Shown here piece after piece: positions 18,692 through 26,627 of a stretch of 64,000 nucleotides of DNA. Where the stretch lies: NCBI RefSeq assembly GCF_001571085.1, contig NZ_BCTC01000025.1, positions 1 to 64,000 on the forward strand, read 5' to 3'. The notes under the pieces are model-generated. The model was not told the DNA's origin and ran no database searches. It saw only the letters and a list, made by a program, of their open reading frames with translations. A program made the position numbers and the translations under genes. Source of the stretch: Azohydromonas lata NBRC 102462. Its GTDB lineage: Bacteria > Pseudomonadota > Gammaproteobacteria > Burkholderiales > Burkholderiaceae_C. Numbering within the stretch: position 1 is the first letter of the stretch; every line of letters starts with the position of its first letter.

Positions 18692-19099
18692 ATGGCCCTT
18701 ACCGCCCCCCAACCAGCCAGCCTGAGCTCGCCGCAGACGGCGGCTTCGGCCTTGGCGGTGTTCTTCCGCATTGCTGACCGCTGGGGCCTGAGCCCTGCGG
18801 AGAAGCAGACCCTGCTGGGCGTCAGCCGCACGGTCTTCTACCGCTGGCAAGCCGGGCAGGTGACGTCCGCGCTCGATGCCGTGACCGCCGAGCGGCTGAG
18901 CTACCTGTTCCGCATCTACGGTGCGCTGCAGGTGCTGCTGCCCATACGCGAGCGCTCCGACGCCTGGGTGCGCCAGGCCAACAGCGCGCCCTTGTTTGGC
19001 GGCGGCACGGCGCTCTCGCGCATGCTGGGCGGCCGGGTGGGGGACCTCAAGGAGGTGGCCGACTACCTCGACGCGCAGCGCGGCGGGGACTTCGCTTGA
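18692..19099 (+). CDS. Xre/MbcA/ParS-type antitoxin
   Basis: A 135-residue antitoxin. The N-terminal Xre-like helix-turn-helix includes F-R-I-A-D-R-W-G-L-S-P-A-E-K-Q-T-L-L-G and V-S-R-T-V-F-Y-R-W-Q-A-G (about 25-60). The C-terminal DUF2384-type toxin-binding domain has L-S-R-M-L-G-G-R-V-G-D-L-K-E-V-A-D-Y-L-D near 105-128. It overlaps the start of the RES-domain toxin gene by four bases (TTGA). It should bind and neutralise that toxin and repress the operon through the palindrome at 18631-18658. The ribosome binding site is weak (GTGAG). Confidence 0.86.
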   Translation: MALTAPQPASLSSPQTAASALAVFFRIADRWGLSPAEKQTLLGVSRTVFYRWQAGQVTSALDAVTAERLSYLFRIYGALQVLLPIRERSDAWVRQANSAPLFGGGTALSRMLGGRVGDLKEVADYLDAQRGGDFA

Positions 19100-19794
19100 C
19101 GCTGCCGCCCTGCATCGCGCCGCCCTGGCGCCCGTCCTACCGGCTGGTGCCCAGCCGCTTTCCGCCGGTCTCCCTGTTCGACGACGTGGCGACCGCCGAC
19201 GAGCTGGACGCCGTGTACGCCGTGCAGGCACTGACCAATCCGCGGCTGCGCCAGGAATTGGGCGAAATCGACCTGGTGCCCAGGGAAGAGCGCGTCGTTG
19301 GCCCCGGCAGCACGCCGGTGATGGCGGCGTTCACTTACCTCAATCGCAACGGCTCGCGCTTCAGCGACGGCAGCTGGGGCGTGTATTACGCGGCGGAAAG
19401 CGTGGAGACGGCGGTGGCGGAGGTCAGCCACCACAGCGGCCGTTTCCTCGCCGCGACGAAGCAGCCGGCGATCGAGGTGGACTACCGCGCCTACGTGGCC
19501 GACATCGTGCAGCCGCTGCACGACATTCGGGCCGCGGAATGGGCGCACGCGCACGCGGCGGACAGCTACGCCGCGTCCGTGGCTCTCGCGCGTGAGCTGC
19601 GCGCGGCCGGCTCCTGGGGCCTGCTGTACCGCTCCGTGCGCCGCGAGGGCGGCGAGTGCGTCGCGGTGCTCCGGCCCAGGGCGGTGCAGTTGCCGGTGGT
19701 CCAGGGCGCGCATGTCAGCCTGGTGTGGGACGGGGAGCGGATCGCCGGTTGGTACGGGAAGTCGGCTTGGCAGGCGGTGGGGAAGGCGGGCTGA
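19096..19794 (+). CDS. RES-domain toxin (NAD-degrading type)
   Basis: A 232-residue RES-domain protein. Characterised members (MbcT, and RES toxins paired with Xre antitoxins) deplete NAD+ by phosphorolysis or hydrolysis. The conserved R-x-x-x-R near the start (Y-R-L-V-P-S-R-F-P-P), the E-T-A-V-A-E-V segment with its conserved Glu, and the serine of L-L-Y-R-S-V-R, which give the family its name, are all visible. The start is a TTG overlapping the antitoxin stop, consistent with translational coupling and low toxin output. An alternative would be a longer frame, but no other start codon precedes the conserved Arg. It is intact and adjacent to its antitoxin. Confidence 0.85.
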   Translation: MTLPPCIAPPWRPSYRLVPSRFPPVSLFDDVATADELDAVYAVQALTNPRLRQELGEIDLVPREERVVGPGSTPVMAAFTYLNRNGSRFSDGSWGVYYAAESVETAVAEVSHHSGRFLAATKQPAIEVDYRAYVADIVQPLHDIRAAEWAHAHAADSYAASVALARELRAAGSWGLLYRSVRREGGECVAVLRPRAVQLPVVQGAHVSLVWDGERIAGWYGKSAWQAVGKAG

Positions 19795-19843
19795 AAGAGG
19801 GCGCACCCCAACCCACTCCACGCGGCGGCACCCTCCGGCGCCC

Positions 19844-21139
19844 TCAAGCGATCGCGCCATGCACGCAGGCCGCCGCCTCCAGCAGCGCACGCTCCTGATC
19901 GCGGTGGCCCACCAGCTGCAAGCCCACCGGCAGGCCCGTGGGGCCAAGCAGACCCGGCACGTTGGCGCAGGGCAGGCCCAGCAGGGTCCAGACTCGGCTG
20001 AACACCGGGTCGCCCGTAGCGGCCAGCCCGCGCGGCGCCTCGCCGGGGGCGGCAGGGACGAGCAGGGCGTCCACGTCGCGCATCAACAGCGCCACGGCCT
20101 GCCGGCCGCGTGCCGCCTGGGCCAACGCCTCCTCGTAGCGGCTGTCCGGCGTGTCCAGGCCCGCCTGTATCAGCTCGGCCAGCGGGCGGCTCAGTTGGGG
20201 CCTGTGGGCGCGCCATTGCGGCGCCAGGCTGCGAGCGGCTTCCCAGGCCATCACCGTCTTTTGCACCTGCACGAGGCCGGCCAGGTCGGCGGGCATGTCC
20301 AGCCGGCGCAGCGGCACGCCGGCCGCTTCCAGGCGGGCCAGGCCGCGGTTCCAGGCCTCAAGGCCGCCGGCATCCAGCGCCTGCCCCTCGTGCGTGCGGC
20401 ACACGCCCAGGCGCAAGGCGCGCGGCGGCCGGCGCTCCAGCGCGGCCCAAGGCTGCCCGGCCAGGGCGCAGCGCATCAGCTCCAGGTCGTCGGCCGTGCG
20501 CGCCAGCCAGCCCAGCGTGTCCAGCGAGGGCGCAAAGGGCTTCACGCCCGCCAGGCTGAAGGCGCCGTGCGTGGGTTTCAGCGCGAACACGCCGCAGTAG
20601 GAGGCCGGGCGTATGAGCGAGCCCGCCGTCTGCGACCCGAAAGCCAGGGGCACCATGCCGCTGGCCACGGCCGCCGCCGAGCCGCTGGAGGAGCCGCCGG
20701 GCGTGTGATCCGGATTCCACGGGTTGGCCGTCGGCCCGGGCGTGAAGTAGGCGAACTCGGTGGTGACGGTCTTGCCCATCACCACGGCACCGGCGGCCCG
20801 CGCCGCGGCCACCGCCTGCGCATCCGCCCCCGGCCGGTGGCCCCGGTAGATGGGCGAGCCGTGGCCGGTGGGCAGGTCGGCCGTGTCAAAGATGTCCTTC
20901 ACGGCCAGGGGCACGCCGGCCAGCAGCCCCGGCACCTCGTTGGCCGCCATGCGCCTGTCCACGCCGCGGGCCTGCGCCAGGGCCAGCGCCGGATCGAACA
21001 CCTCCCAGGCGCGCAGGCGGGGCTCCAGGGCCGCGATGCGCTCCATGGCGGCGCGGGCCACGTCCTCCGCGCGCAGGCGTCCTTCCAGCAGGGCCGTGCG
21101 GATGCTCACGGCATCCGGTGCATCCAGGCCGAGCTTCAT
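19844..21139 (-). CDS. iacH: Amidase signature enzyme, IacH-like
   Basis: A 431-residue amidase-signature hydrolase with the Ser-cisSer-Lys triad: the lysine in L-A-V-K-D-I-F near residue 77, the glycine/serine-rich T-P-G-G-S-S-S-G-S-A-A-A-V-A near 150, and the nucleophile in S-Q-T-A-G-S-L-I-R-P-A near 175. Its start overlaps the flavin reductase stop by four bases (ATGA), so it is the third gene of the iacF-iacG-iacH unit. In iac clusters an amidase of this type acts on a ring-opened intermediate of indole-3-acetate. The enzyme class is certain; the substrate is inferred from the neighbours. Confidence 0.78.
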   Translation of the reverse strand: MKLGLDAPDAVSIRTALLEGRLRAEDVARAAMERIAALEPRLRAWEVFDPALALAQARGVDRRMAANEVPGLLAGVPLAVKDIFDTADLPTGHGSPIYRGHRPGADAQAVAAARAAGAVVMGKTVTTEFAYFTPGPTANPWNPDHTPGGSSSGSAAAVASGMVPLAFGSQTAGSLIRPASYCGVFALKPTHGAFSLAGVKPFAPSLDTLGWLARTADDLELMRCALAGQPWAALERRPPRALRLGVCRTHEGQALDAGGLEAWNRGLARLEAAGVPLRRLDMPADLAGLVQVQKTVMAWEAARSLAPQWRAHRPQLSRPLAELIQAGLDTPDSRYEEALAQAARGRQAVALLMRDVDALLVPAAPGEAPRGLAATGDPVFSRVWTLLGLPCANVPGLLGPTGLPVGLQLVGHRDQERALLEAAACVHGAIA

Positions 21140-21666
21140 GCCGCCTGGTCCAGCACGTGGTAGTTGCGGTTGAAGTACACCAGCCCGGGCGGCACGTTGG
21201 AGGCGTCCGCCACGACGATGCCCCGCAGCTCGACGATGAACACGCTGTGCGTGCCGATGTCGTGCGTGGCGACGATCACGCCGTCCAAGTTGGCCAGCGC
21301 CCCTTCCAGCGCCGGTGCGCCGGTGGCCAGCCGCCGCCAGCCGCAGCGCTCGAAGCGCTGCTCCATGGACACCTCGCGGTTGGCGAACATGGCGGACAAG
21401 GCCTGCTGCCCGGCGCTGAGCACGTTGACGCACAGCACCTGGTTGCGCGTGAAGAACCGGTGCGCGAACGACGAGCGGTTCATGCACACCAGCACGGTGG
21501 GCGGCGCGTCGGTGACGCTGCACACCGCGGAGGCCGTGAAGCCGGCCAGACCGGCTTCGCCGCCGGTGGTGATCACGGTCACGCCGCCGGGCAGCAATGA
21601 CAGGCCGGCGCGGAAATCGGCGGCGGAGGGAAGGCTGTGGGTCGTCTGGGACAGGCAGGCGGACAT
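21136..21666 (-). CDS. iacG: Flavin reductase component, IacG-like
   Basis: A 176-residue flavin reductase domain protein of the HpaC/RutF class, which supplies free reduced flavin to a two-component monooxygenase. Visible signatures: L-L-P-G-G-V-T-V-I-T-T near residue 25, G-F-T-A-S-A-V-C-S-V-T near 45, F-A-H-R-F near 70, and the C-terminal G-L-V-Y-F-N-R-N-Y-H. The partner is most likely the acyl-CoA-dehydrogenase-fold monooxygenase at 29.3-30.5 kb (IacA-like). It sits 20 bp after iacF and overlaps iacH. Confidence 0.84.
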   Translation of the reverse strand: MSACLSQTTHSLPSAADFRAGLSLLPGGVTVITTGGEAGLAGFTASAVCSVTDAPPTVLVCMNRSSFAHRFFTRNQVLCVNVLSAGQQALSAMFANREVSMEQRFERCGWRRLATGAPALEGALANLDGVIVATHDIGTHSVFIVELRGIVVADASNVPPGLVYFNRNYHVLDQAA

Positions 21667-21686
21667 GGCATCAACTCCTCAAGATT

Positions 21687-22676
21687 TCAAAGGTCGAGCA
21701 CCAGGCGCTGGGAGCGCGCGCGGGAGCAGCAGACGATGATCTGGTCGTTGGCCGACCGCTCCTCGTCGGTGAAGTAGGCGTCCCGGTGGTCCGGTTCGCC
21801 TTCGAGCACGGCGCAGGCGCAGGTGCCGCACACGCCTTGTTCGCAGGACACGGGCACGTGGATGCCCACGGTCTTGAGCGCGGCCAGCAGGCTTTGGTCG
21901 GGCGCCACGCGCACCTCCTTGCCGCTGCGCGCGGCCACGACGTCGAAGGCGGCGTCGTCGCCGCCAGGCGCCGCGGCCGGCGCCGAGAACAGCTCGCGGT
22001 GTAGGGCCCGCTCGTCCAGGCCGGCGCCGCGGGCCTCGGCGGCCACCCAGTCCATGAAGCCCGCCGGACCGCAGACGTAGACGTGGCGGTCGGCCGGGGC
22101 GGCGCGCAGCACGGCGGCCGGGTCCAGGCGCTGGGTGCCCTCGCCCTCGCGCTTGCCCTCGATTTCGCTGAAGTGCAGGTGCACCCGCTGCGCCCAGGGC
22201 ACGGCGCGCAGCTCGTCCAGGAAGGCGGCCCGCCCGGGGTTGCGAACGCAGTAATGCAGCTCGAAGGCCGCGCCCGTGGCGTGCAGCGCCCAGGCCATGG
22301 CCAGCATGGGCGTGATGCCTATGCCGCCGCCCACCAGCACGCTGTAGGGCGCGCCCGGCTCCAGCGGGAAGTGGTTGCGCGGCGCGCCTATGCGCAGCCG
22401 CGCCCCTTCGGTCAGCGCGCTGTGCACGGCCGTGGAGCCGCCGCGCGAGGCCGGGTCGCGCAGCACGCCCAGCCGGTAGGCCTGGCGCTGGCGCGGGTCG
22501 CCGCACAGCGAGTACGGGCGCACCAGCCCGCCGGGCAGGTGCACGTCCACGTGGGCGCCGGCCGAGAAGGCGGGCAGCGGCGCACCGTCCGAGGCGGCCA
22601 GCTCCAGCACGGCCACCGCCTGGCCTTGCAGCTCACGGCGGCGCACCACCACGTCGATCAAAGCTTGCGTATTCAT
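21687..22676 (-). CDS. iacF: Ferredoxin-type oxidoreductase, IacF-like
   Basis: A 329-residue phthalate-dioxygenase-reductase-type protein: an N-terminal flavin domain (R-P-Y-S-L-C-G near 63-70), an NAD domain (G-G-G-I-G-I-T-P-M near 118 and V-C-G-P-A near 205), and a C-terminal plant-type 2Fe-2S domain with C-E-Q-G-V-C-G-T-C and a distal cysteine near the end. It passes electrons from NADH to a Rieske oxygenase, here the alpha/beta pair at 24.7-26.5 kb. The ATG at 22676 is preceded by AAGGA at slightly long spacing. The promoter region upstream contains the conserved dyad element at 22849-22919. Confidence 0.85.
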   Translation of the reverse strand: MNTQALIDVVVRRRELQGQAVAVLELAASDGAPLPAFSAGAHVDVHLPGGLVRPYSLCGDPRQRQAYRLGVLRDPASRGGSTAVHSALTEGARLRIGAPRNHFPLEPGAPYSVLVGGGIGITPMLAMAWALHATGAAFELHYCVRNPGRAAFLDELRAVPWAQRVHLHFSEIEGKREGEGTQRLDPAAVLRAAPADRHVYVCGPAGFMDWVAAEARGAGLDERALHRELFSAPAAAPGGDDAAFDVVAARSGKEVRVAPDQSLLAALKTVGIHVPVSCEQGVCGTCACAVLEGEPDHRDAYFTDEERSANDQIIVCCSRARSQRLVLDL

Positions 22677-22848
22677 GTTGAATCTTGTCCTTGGAGCCTG
22701 TGGCCAATAAGGGCAGGCCGTGTTTGGAATCAATACTTCCCGGCAAACCAGACCAGGTATTCATGGGCCTGCCCTGCGCGATCCATACCGTTGCGCAAGA
22801 CCTGGAAAAACTGGAATGCCTTGCCAGGCCGTTGGGGTTTGATCACGG

Positions 22849-22919
22849 CATCAACATTAAGCGCCCGCTTGACCCGGGTCAACTTCGCATTTCAAATGGG
22901 CACCATGCATGGCACGAAT
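22849..22919. promoter_or_regulatory. Conserved promoter element 1 (iacFGH unit)
   Basis: The element holds CAT-N-AACATTAA, an 8-base gap, the perfect palindrome TTGACCCGGGTCAA (22869-22882) followed by CTTCG, and ATGCATGGCACGAAT starting 36 bases after the dyad start. The same blocks at the same distances occur at 28057-28127. It lies 173-243 bp before iacF. The TTGA-N6-TCAA dyad fits the T-N11-A pattern of LysR boxes. Confidence 0.72.
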
Positions 22920-22951
22920 GCAGTATTTGGGCGCTGCCCGCTGGCTGTAAT

Positions 22952-24004
22952 TTAAAAACGGTGCCTGAGGCCCACCCGAATGGCGCTCTGCTGGCCATTT
23001 GCGGCTTGAATCCCGCCGCCAAATACCGGGTAGGCGTTGTATCCATCGTCCAGGCCACGGACGAATGAGAGATACACGTCGCTTCGCTTGCTGAGCAGAT
23101 AATCGGCCACGGCAATAAAGGCCTTGGCATTGCCGACGCCATGGTTGCGGTCCTGGAATTGATAGGCCGCGCTCAAATCCAGGCTGCCGGTGACCAGGGC
23201 ACCGACGCCGATTTCGTAGGTCTTGGCTTTCAATGCGCTCGGGACATCCGTGGCCGAGGCCCATGAGCCGAAGGCCCGCGCCGAATCGAATTTGTAGATG
23301 AAGCCGACGGCGCCAATGCGCTTGGCGGCCTGGCCGGCAGCGTCCCACGTTTGCACGGACGAAACGCCCATGCCCAGCCTGCTCCCCGCGTAATCGGCCC
23401 GCAGGCTGACGGCCCGCCCCGCCTTGGAGTCGCCCGCGACCTCGCCGAAGCCGTACATCGCGCCGGCGCTGAATCCTGCGTATTTCTCGGACTCCAACTT
23501 CACCGAGTTGTTCGTGCGGTCCCCGGCGTACAAATGGTTGTTGAGCAGGGTTCCATGGGCGGCGTCGGCGTGTAAACCCCAGGCCAAACTGCCCGCTGCG
23601 GATTGGGCGCCCATGGCGTATTGGGCGCCAAAACCCGCCATGAAATCGTATTGGCGTCCCATCGTCAGGGTGCCTAGACCTTTTTTCTGCAGGCCGACAT
23701 AAGCCTGCCGGCCGAAAAGCAAGCCGCCTTGTCCTGAAGAGCCGTCGTCCGCGTTAAACCCCGACTCCAGGAGGAAAATGGTGTTGAGGCCTGAACCAAG
23801 GTCTTCCGTGCCCCGGATGCCCCAGCGGCTGCCCTGCGCCTGCCCGCTGTCCATACGCGTCAGGCTGGCGCCGGTGGGTTTTGTATGGGAGTAATGCGTC
23901 ACGCCGAGGTCTATCAGGCCATAAATGGTGACGGCGTTTTGTGCAAAGGCCAGCGGCGCGGCCAGGCACAGCGAGGCGGCAAGCAGGCTGCGTATATTTT
24001 TCAT
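22952..24004 (-). CDS. Outer-membrane porin (Burkholderiales type)
   Basis: A 350-residue general-porin-family beta-barrel. A 20-residue signal peptide (M-K-N-I-R-S-L-L-A-A-S to A-F-A) is followed by the typical mature start Q-N-A-V-T-I-Y-G-L-I-D-L-G-V. G-S-R-W-G-I-R-G-T-E-D-L-G and G-L-x-T-I-F-L-L-E-S-G-F are porin hallmarks, and the protein ends in G-L-R-H-R-F with the terminal Phe needed for barrel assembly. Other in-frame ATGs lie upstream; 24004 fits the signal peptide. It is the last gene of the unit beginning with the MHS transporter, so uptake of the pathway substrate is likely. Confidence 0.88.
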   Translation of the reverse strand: MKNIRSLLAASLCLAAPLAFAQNAVTIYGLIDLGVTHYSHTKPTGASLTRMDSGQAQGSRWGIRGTEDLGSGLNTIFLLESGFNADDGSSGQGGLLFGRQAYVGLQKKGLGTLTMGRQYDFMAGFGAQYAMGAQSAAGSLAWGLHADAAHGTLLNNHLYAGDRTNNSVKLESEKYAGFSAGAMYGFGEVAGDSKAGRAVSLRADYAGSRLGMGVSSVQTWDAAGQAAKRIGAVGFIYKFDSARAFGSWASATDVPSALKAKTYEIGVGALVTGSLDLSAAYQFQDRNHGVGNAKAFIAVADYLLSKRSDVYLSFVRGLDDGYNAYPVFGGGIQAANGQQSAIRVGLRHRF

Positions 24005-24164
24005 TGCAATTCCCCAGGTTTTTGTCAAAGCTTGGGCAAGGCCAATATTCAAATTGGTCTTGCTGCTGTTGAATGCCATTCACGGAAAGCACACGGCCCC
24101 GGTGGCTCGAACGCCGGCTGCCGCGGTGGGCAGCGTGCCCGGGGCGCCCAAGGCCCCTGCGGGT

Positions 24165-24731
24165 TCAATCCTCGGCGGGGTAGCCCGTGGCCTTGACGAT
24201 GGCGCCCCAGCGCTCCAGGTCGGCCTTGACGGGGGCGGTGAACGCCGCCTGGTCCATCGAGTAGGCGTCCAGGGCCAGCTTGTCCAGCGTGCCCGTGAGC
24301 TCCGGGGACCGTGCCGCGGCGGTGACCGCGGCGTAGGTGTCCTGCACTGCCGCGGCGGCATAGGACGCGTCTTTCGGGCGCTTCCTGCACCAGTCGACGA
24401 ACTGCGCCAGCGTCGTCACGGAGGCGGGCACCATGGGGCCGACGACCAGCGCGATGGGCTCCGACGCGACGGGCGCCACGGGGATGATGTCCGTGTCCGT
24501 GTGGTACGCGAGCTTGCGGAAGACATGCGGGTAGATGGCCAGGATGGGGTCCGCCGTCATCAGCAGCGTCTTCGCGTCGGCCGGGCTGCCCAGCATCTGC
24601 GTGACGGCCAGCCGGCCGCCCGCGCCGGGCTTGTTCTCGGCGATGACGGCGGCATCCTCGCGGGCCAGCTTGGGTGCCAGTGCGCGTGCCAGCACGTCCG
24701 CCGTACCGCCTGGGGGAAAGCCCACCTTCAC
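24165..24731 (-). pseudogene. Remnant of a Bug/TctC-type binding protein
   Basis: About 188 codons remain of a protein family normally 320-330 residues long. The frame opens with GTG overlapping the iacD stop and starts directly at V-G-F-P-P-G-G-T-A-D-V-L-A-R, so the signal peptide and first strand are missing. It continues through E-N-K-P-G-A-G-G, then jumps near residue 125 from the first lobe (A-S-Y-A) to the family's C-terminal helix ending W-G-A-I-V-K-A-T-G-Y, losing roughly 100 residues including the usual H-V-P-Y-x-G segment. Without export signal or second lobe it cannot work as a periplasmic receptor. It is the scar of a deletion between the Rieske genes and the porin. Confidence 0.75.
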
Positions 24732-25204
24732 AGCACGTAGCCGACGGTGGAGAGCGTGTCGATCGAATTGATCAGGCGCACCACCTTGCGCCGGATGCGC
24801 CAGGTGTCGCCGTTGCGCACCAGGTCCCAGGTGACGTCGGCGGTGTGCTGGTGGAAGCAGCCCTTGCGGAAGTCGCGCAGGTCCTGCGCGCCGCGCAGCG
24901 TCACGGCGCCCGCGTCGCCGCGCAGGATGCGCAGCCGCGAGACGTTGCGCACGGTGCGCGCGCGCGGCTGGGTGGAGACGGACTCGCCGCTGGCCAGCCG
25001 CGCCACGCGCCTGGCACGCATGTCGGCATCGTCGTTGGCGTAGTTGAGCGTGTTGGCGAAGTCCTCGGTGTCGGGGTCTATGGGGACGACGTAGAGCCCG
25101 TCAGGCGTCCACAGGTCCAGCCAGGCGGCGTATTCGGCGTGGTCCAGCAGGTCGGCCTCCGCCCAAACGAAGGCGGTGGCGCTGTTGAGAAGGTCGAGAT
25201 TCAT
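24728..25204 (-). CDS. iacD: Rieske dioxygenase beta subunit, IacD-like
   Basis: A 158-residue small subunit of a ring-hydroxylating oxygenase with the SnoaL/NTF2-like fold of that family: D-L-L-D-H-A-E-Y-A-A-W-L-D-L-W near residue 20, Y-V-V-P-I-D-P-D near 40, and the C-terminal W-R-I-R-R-K-V-V-R-L-I-N-S. It forms a heteromer with the alpha subunit encoded just upstream. Three in-frame ATGs (25243, 25216, 25204) are possible and none has a good ribosome binding site; 25204 gives family length. In iac pathways this oxygenase produces catechol from an anthranilate-like intermediate. Confidence 0.82.
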   Translation of the reverse strand: MNLDLLNSATAFVWAEADLLDHAEYAAWLDLWTPDGLYVVPIDPDTEDFANTLNYANDDADMRARRVARLASGESVSTQPRARTVRNVSRLRILRGDAGAVTLRGAQDLRDFRKGCFHQHTADVTWDLVRNGDTWRIRRKVVRLINSIDTLSTVGYVL

Positions 25205-25254
25205 GACGGTGGGCATAGGGATGGGTGAATCGGCAGGCGTCATTGCGCGTGGGG

Positions 25255-26529
25255 TCAGGCCGTCATCAGCTTTTTCCACTGCTGGTAGGCCGCGCGCATG
25301 CCGGTCTCGGCGCTGACGTCGCCCGCGCGGCCGTCGGCGGTCAGGCGCTCGCCGGGCAGGCCGCGGTTGAGCAGGATCCACAGGTCGCGGCCCGCGCTGG
25401 AGCCCTTTTGCACCCGCTCCCAGGCCTCGGAGTCGTCCGGCGTGCCGAAGCCCATGGGCCCCTGGAAGTGCTCGTGCAGGCGCAGCCGCGCCTGGTTGGC
25501 CACCGCGGGGCCGCCGTCCATGGTGATGACGGCGTGGTGGATCTCGGTCTCGTCCACCGCTACCGGCTGCAGCACGCGGAAGAAGGCCATGGAGCAGGCG
25601 ACGTTGGGGAAGAGGTTCAGGTTGAACCCCGTGCCGCCCACGGCGCGGACGATGCGCCGCACCTGCGCCTCTTCGTGCCCCTCGTCGCGCAGCGCCTGGG
25701 CCAGCGCCTCGAAGCGCTCGGGGATGGGATCGTCGAGGTGGGCCTCCAGGTCGATCAGCTCGGGGATCATGACCATCACGCTGTGGCCGTTGCCCAGGTC
25801 CTCGACGTAGCCGGGGCCGCCGACGAAGTCCAGCATGCGCTCGGTCTGCGGGTCCACGGAGCTGAGGAAACTCTTGTGCACCAGCGGGAAGTGGTAGGCG
25901 TCGGTGGTGTTCTCCAACTGGATCTTCCAGTTGCCGGGGAAGCGGAAACGGTGCTCGCCGGCCACCTTGACGGGGTAGCCCGCGCCCTGCTTCATGAAGA
26001 GGTCCATCCACTTCCTGGCCGGGCCCAGCCACTGTTCCAGCGGTGCCATGTCGTCGCGGAAGGTGGCGAAGATCATCCCGGCGTACTGCTCCACGCGCAG
26101 GCTCACCAGCGGGAGCTCGCCCTTGTCCAGGCAGTCGCCGTAGCTCTGCGAGTGCGGCACGCCGCGCAGCGAGCCGTCCAGCGCGTAGGCCCAGCCGTGG
26201 TAGGGGCACACGAAGCTGGCCGTCTTGCCCTTCTTGTGCTCGCACACGGTGGCGGCGCGGTGGCGGCAGCGGTTGAGCAGCACGTGCACCTGGTTCTTGC
26301 GGTCGCGCACCACGATCACCGGCTCCATGCCCACCCAGTGCGTCTTGAAGCTGCCCGGCTCAGGCAATTCGCTGGCATGCGCCACCCAGACCCAGCAGTT
26401 GCGAAAGATCCGGTCCATCTCCTGGTCGAAGAGGGCGGGGTCGGTATAGAGCGAGGTGTGGACGCGGTCTTCGCGCACCAGGTCGGCGACCGGACGCTGG
26501 AAATTCAAGGGGAAGGTCGGGGCATTCAT
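25255..26529 (-). CDS. iacC: Rieske dioxygenase alpha subunit, IacC-like
   Basis: A 424-residue catalytic subunit. The Rieske 2Fe-2S ligands are Cys88, His90, Cys108 and His111 (N-R-C-R-H and C-P-Y-H-G-W). The mononuclear iron site is in the segment E-N-T-T-D-A-Y-H-F-P-L-V-H, with Asp210 as the bridging aspartate and His213 and His218 as ligands. Length and small partner resemble the AndAc/NagG-like group that acts on anthranilate and salicylate, so a catechol-forming step fits. Electrons would come from the IacF-like reductase. The MHS transporter gene is 98 bp upstream on the same strand. Substrate is inferred. Confidence 0.85.
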   Translation of the reverse strand: MNAPTFPLNFQRPVADLVREDRVHTSLYTDPALFDQEMDRIFRNCWVWVAHASELPEPGSFKTHWVGMEPVIVVRDRKNQVHVLLNRCRHRAATVCEHKKGKTASFVCPYHGWAYALDGSLRGVPHSQSYGDCLDKGELPLVSLRVEQYAGMIFATFRDDMAPLEQWLGPARKWMDLFMKQGAGYPVKVAGEHRFRFPGNWKIQLENTTDAYHFPLVHKSFLSSVDPQTERMLDFVGGPGYVEDLGNGHSVMVMIPELIDLEAHLDDPIPERFEALAQALRDEGHEEAQVRRIVRAVGGTGFNLNLFPNVACSMAFFRVLQPVAVDETEIHHAVITMDGGPAVANQARLRLHEHFQGPMGFGTPDDSEAWERVQKGSSAGRDLWILLNRGLPGERLTADGRAGDVSAETGMRAAYQQWKKLMTA

Positions 26530-26627
26530 GGTCGATATCCAAAACAGGGCAAAGGGGGCAAAGGGGAGCTTGCGGGGCGCCTTGTTTTCCAGCGGCACCC
26601 CGGGCTGCCCCGGAGAGGGCGTGACGC

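Noticed and set aside
24165-24731. Calling the Bug remnant a functional small receptor
   Set aside because: It lacks the signal peptide and most of the second lobe, so ligand capture in the periplasm is not credible.
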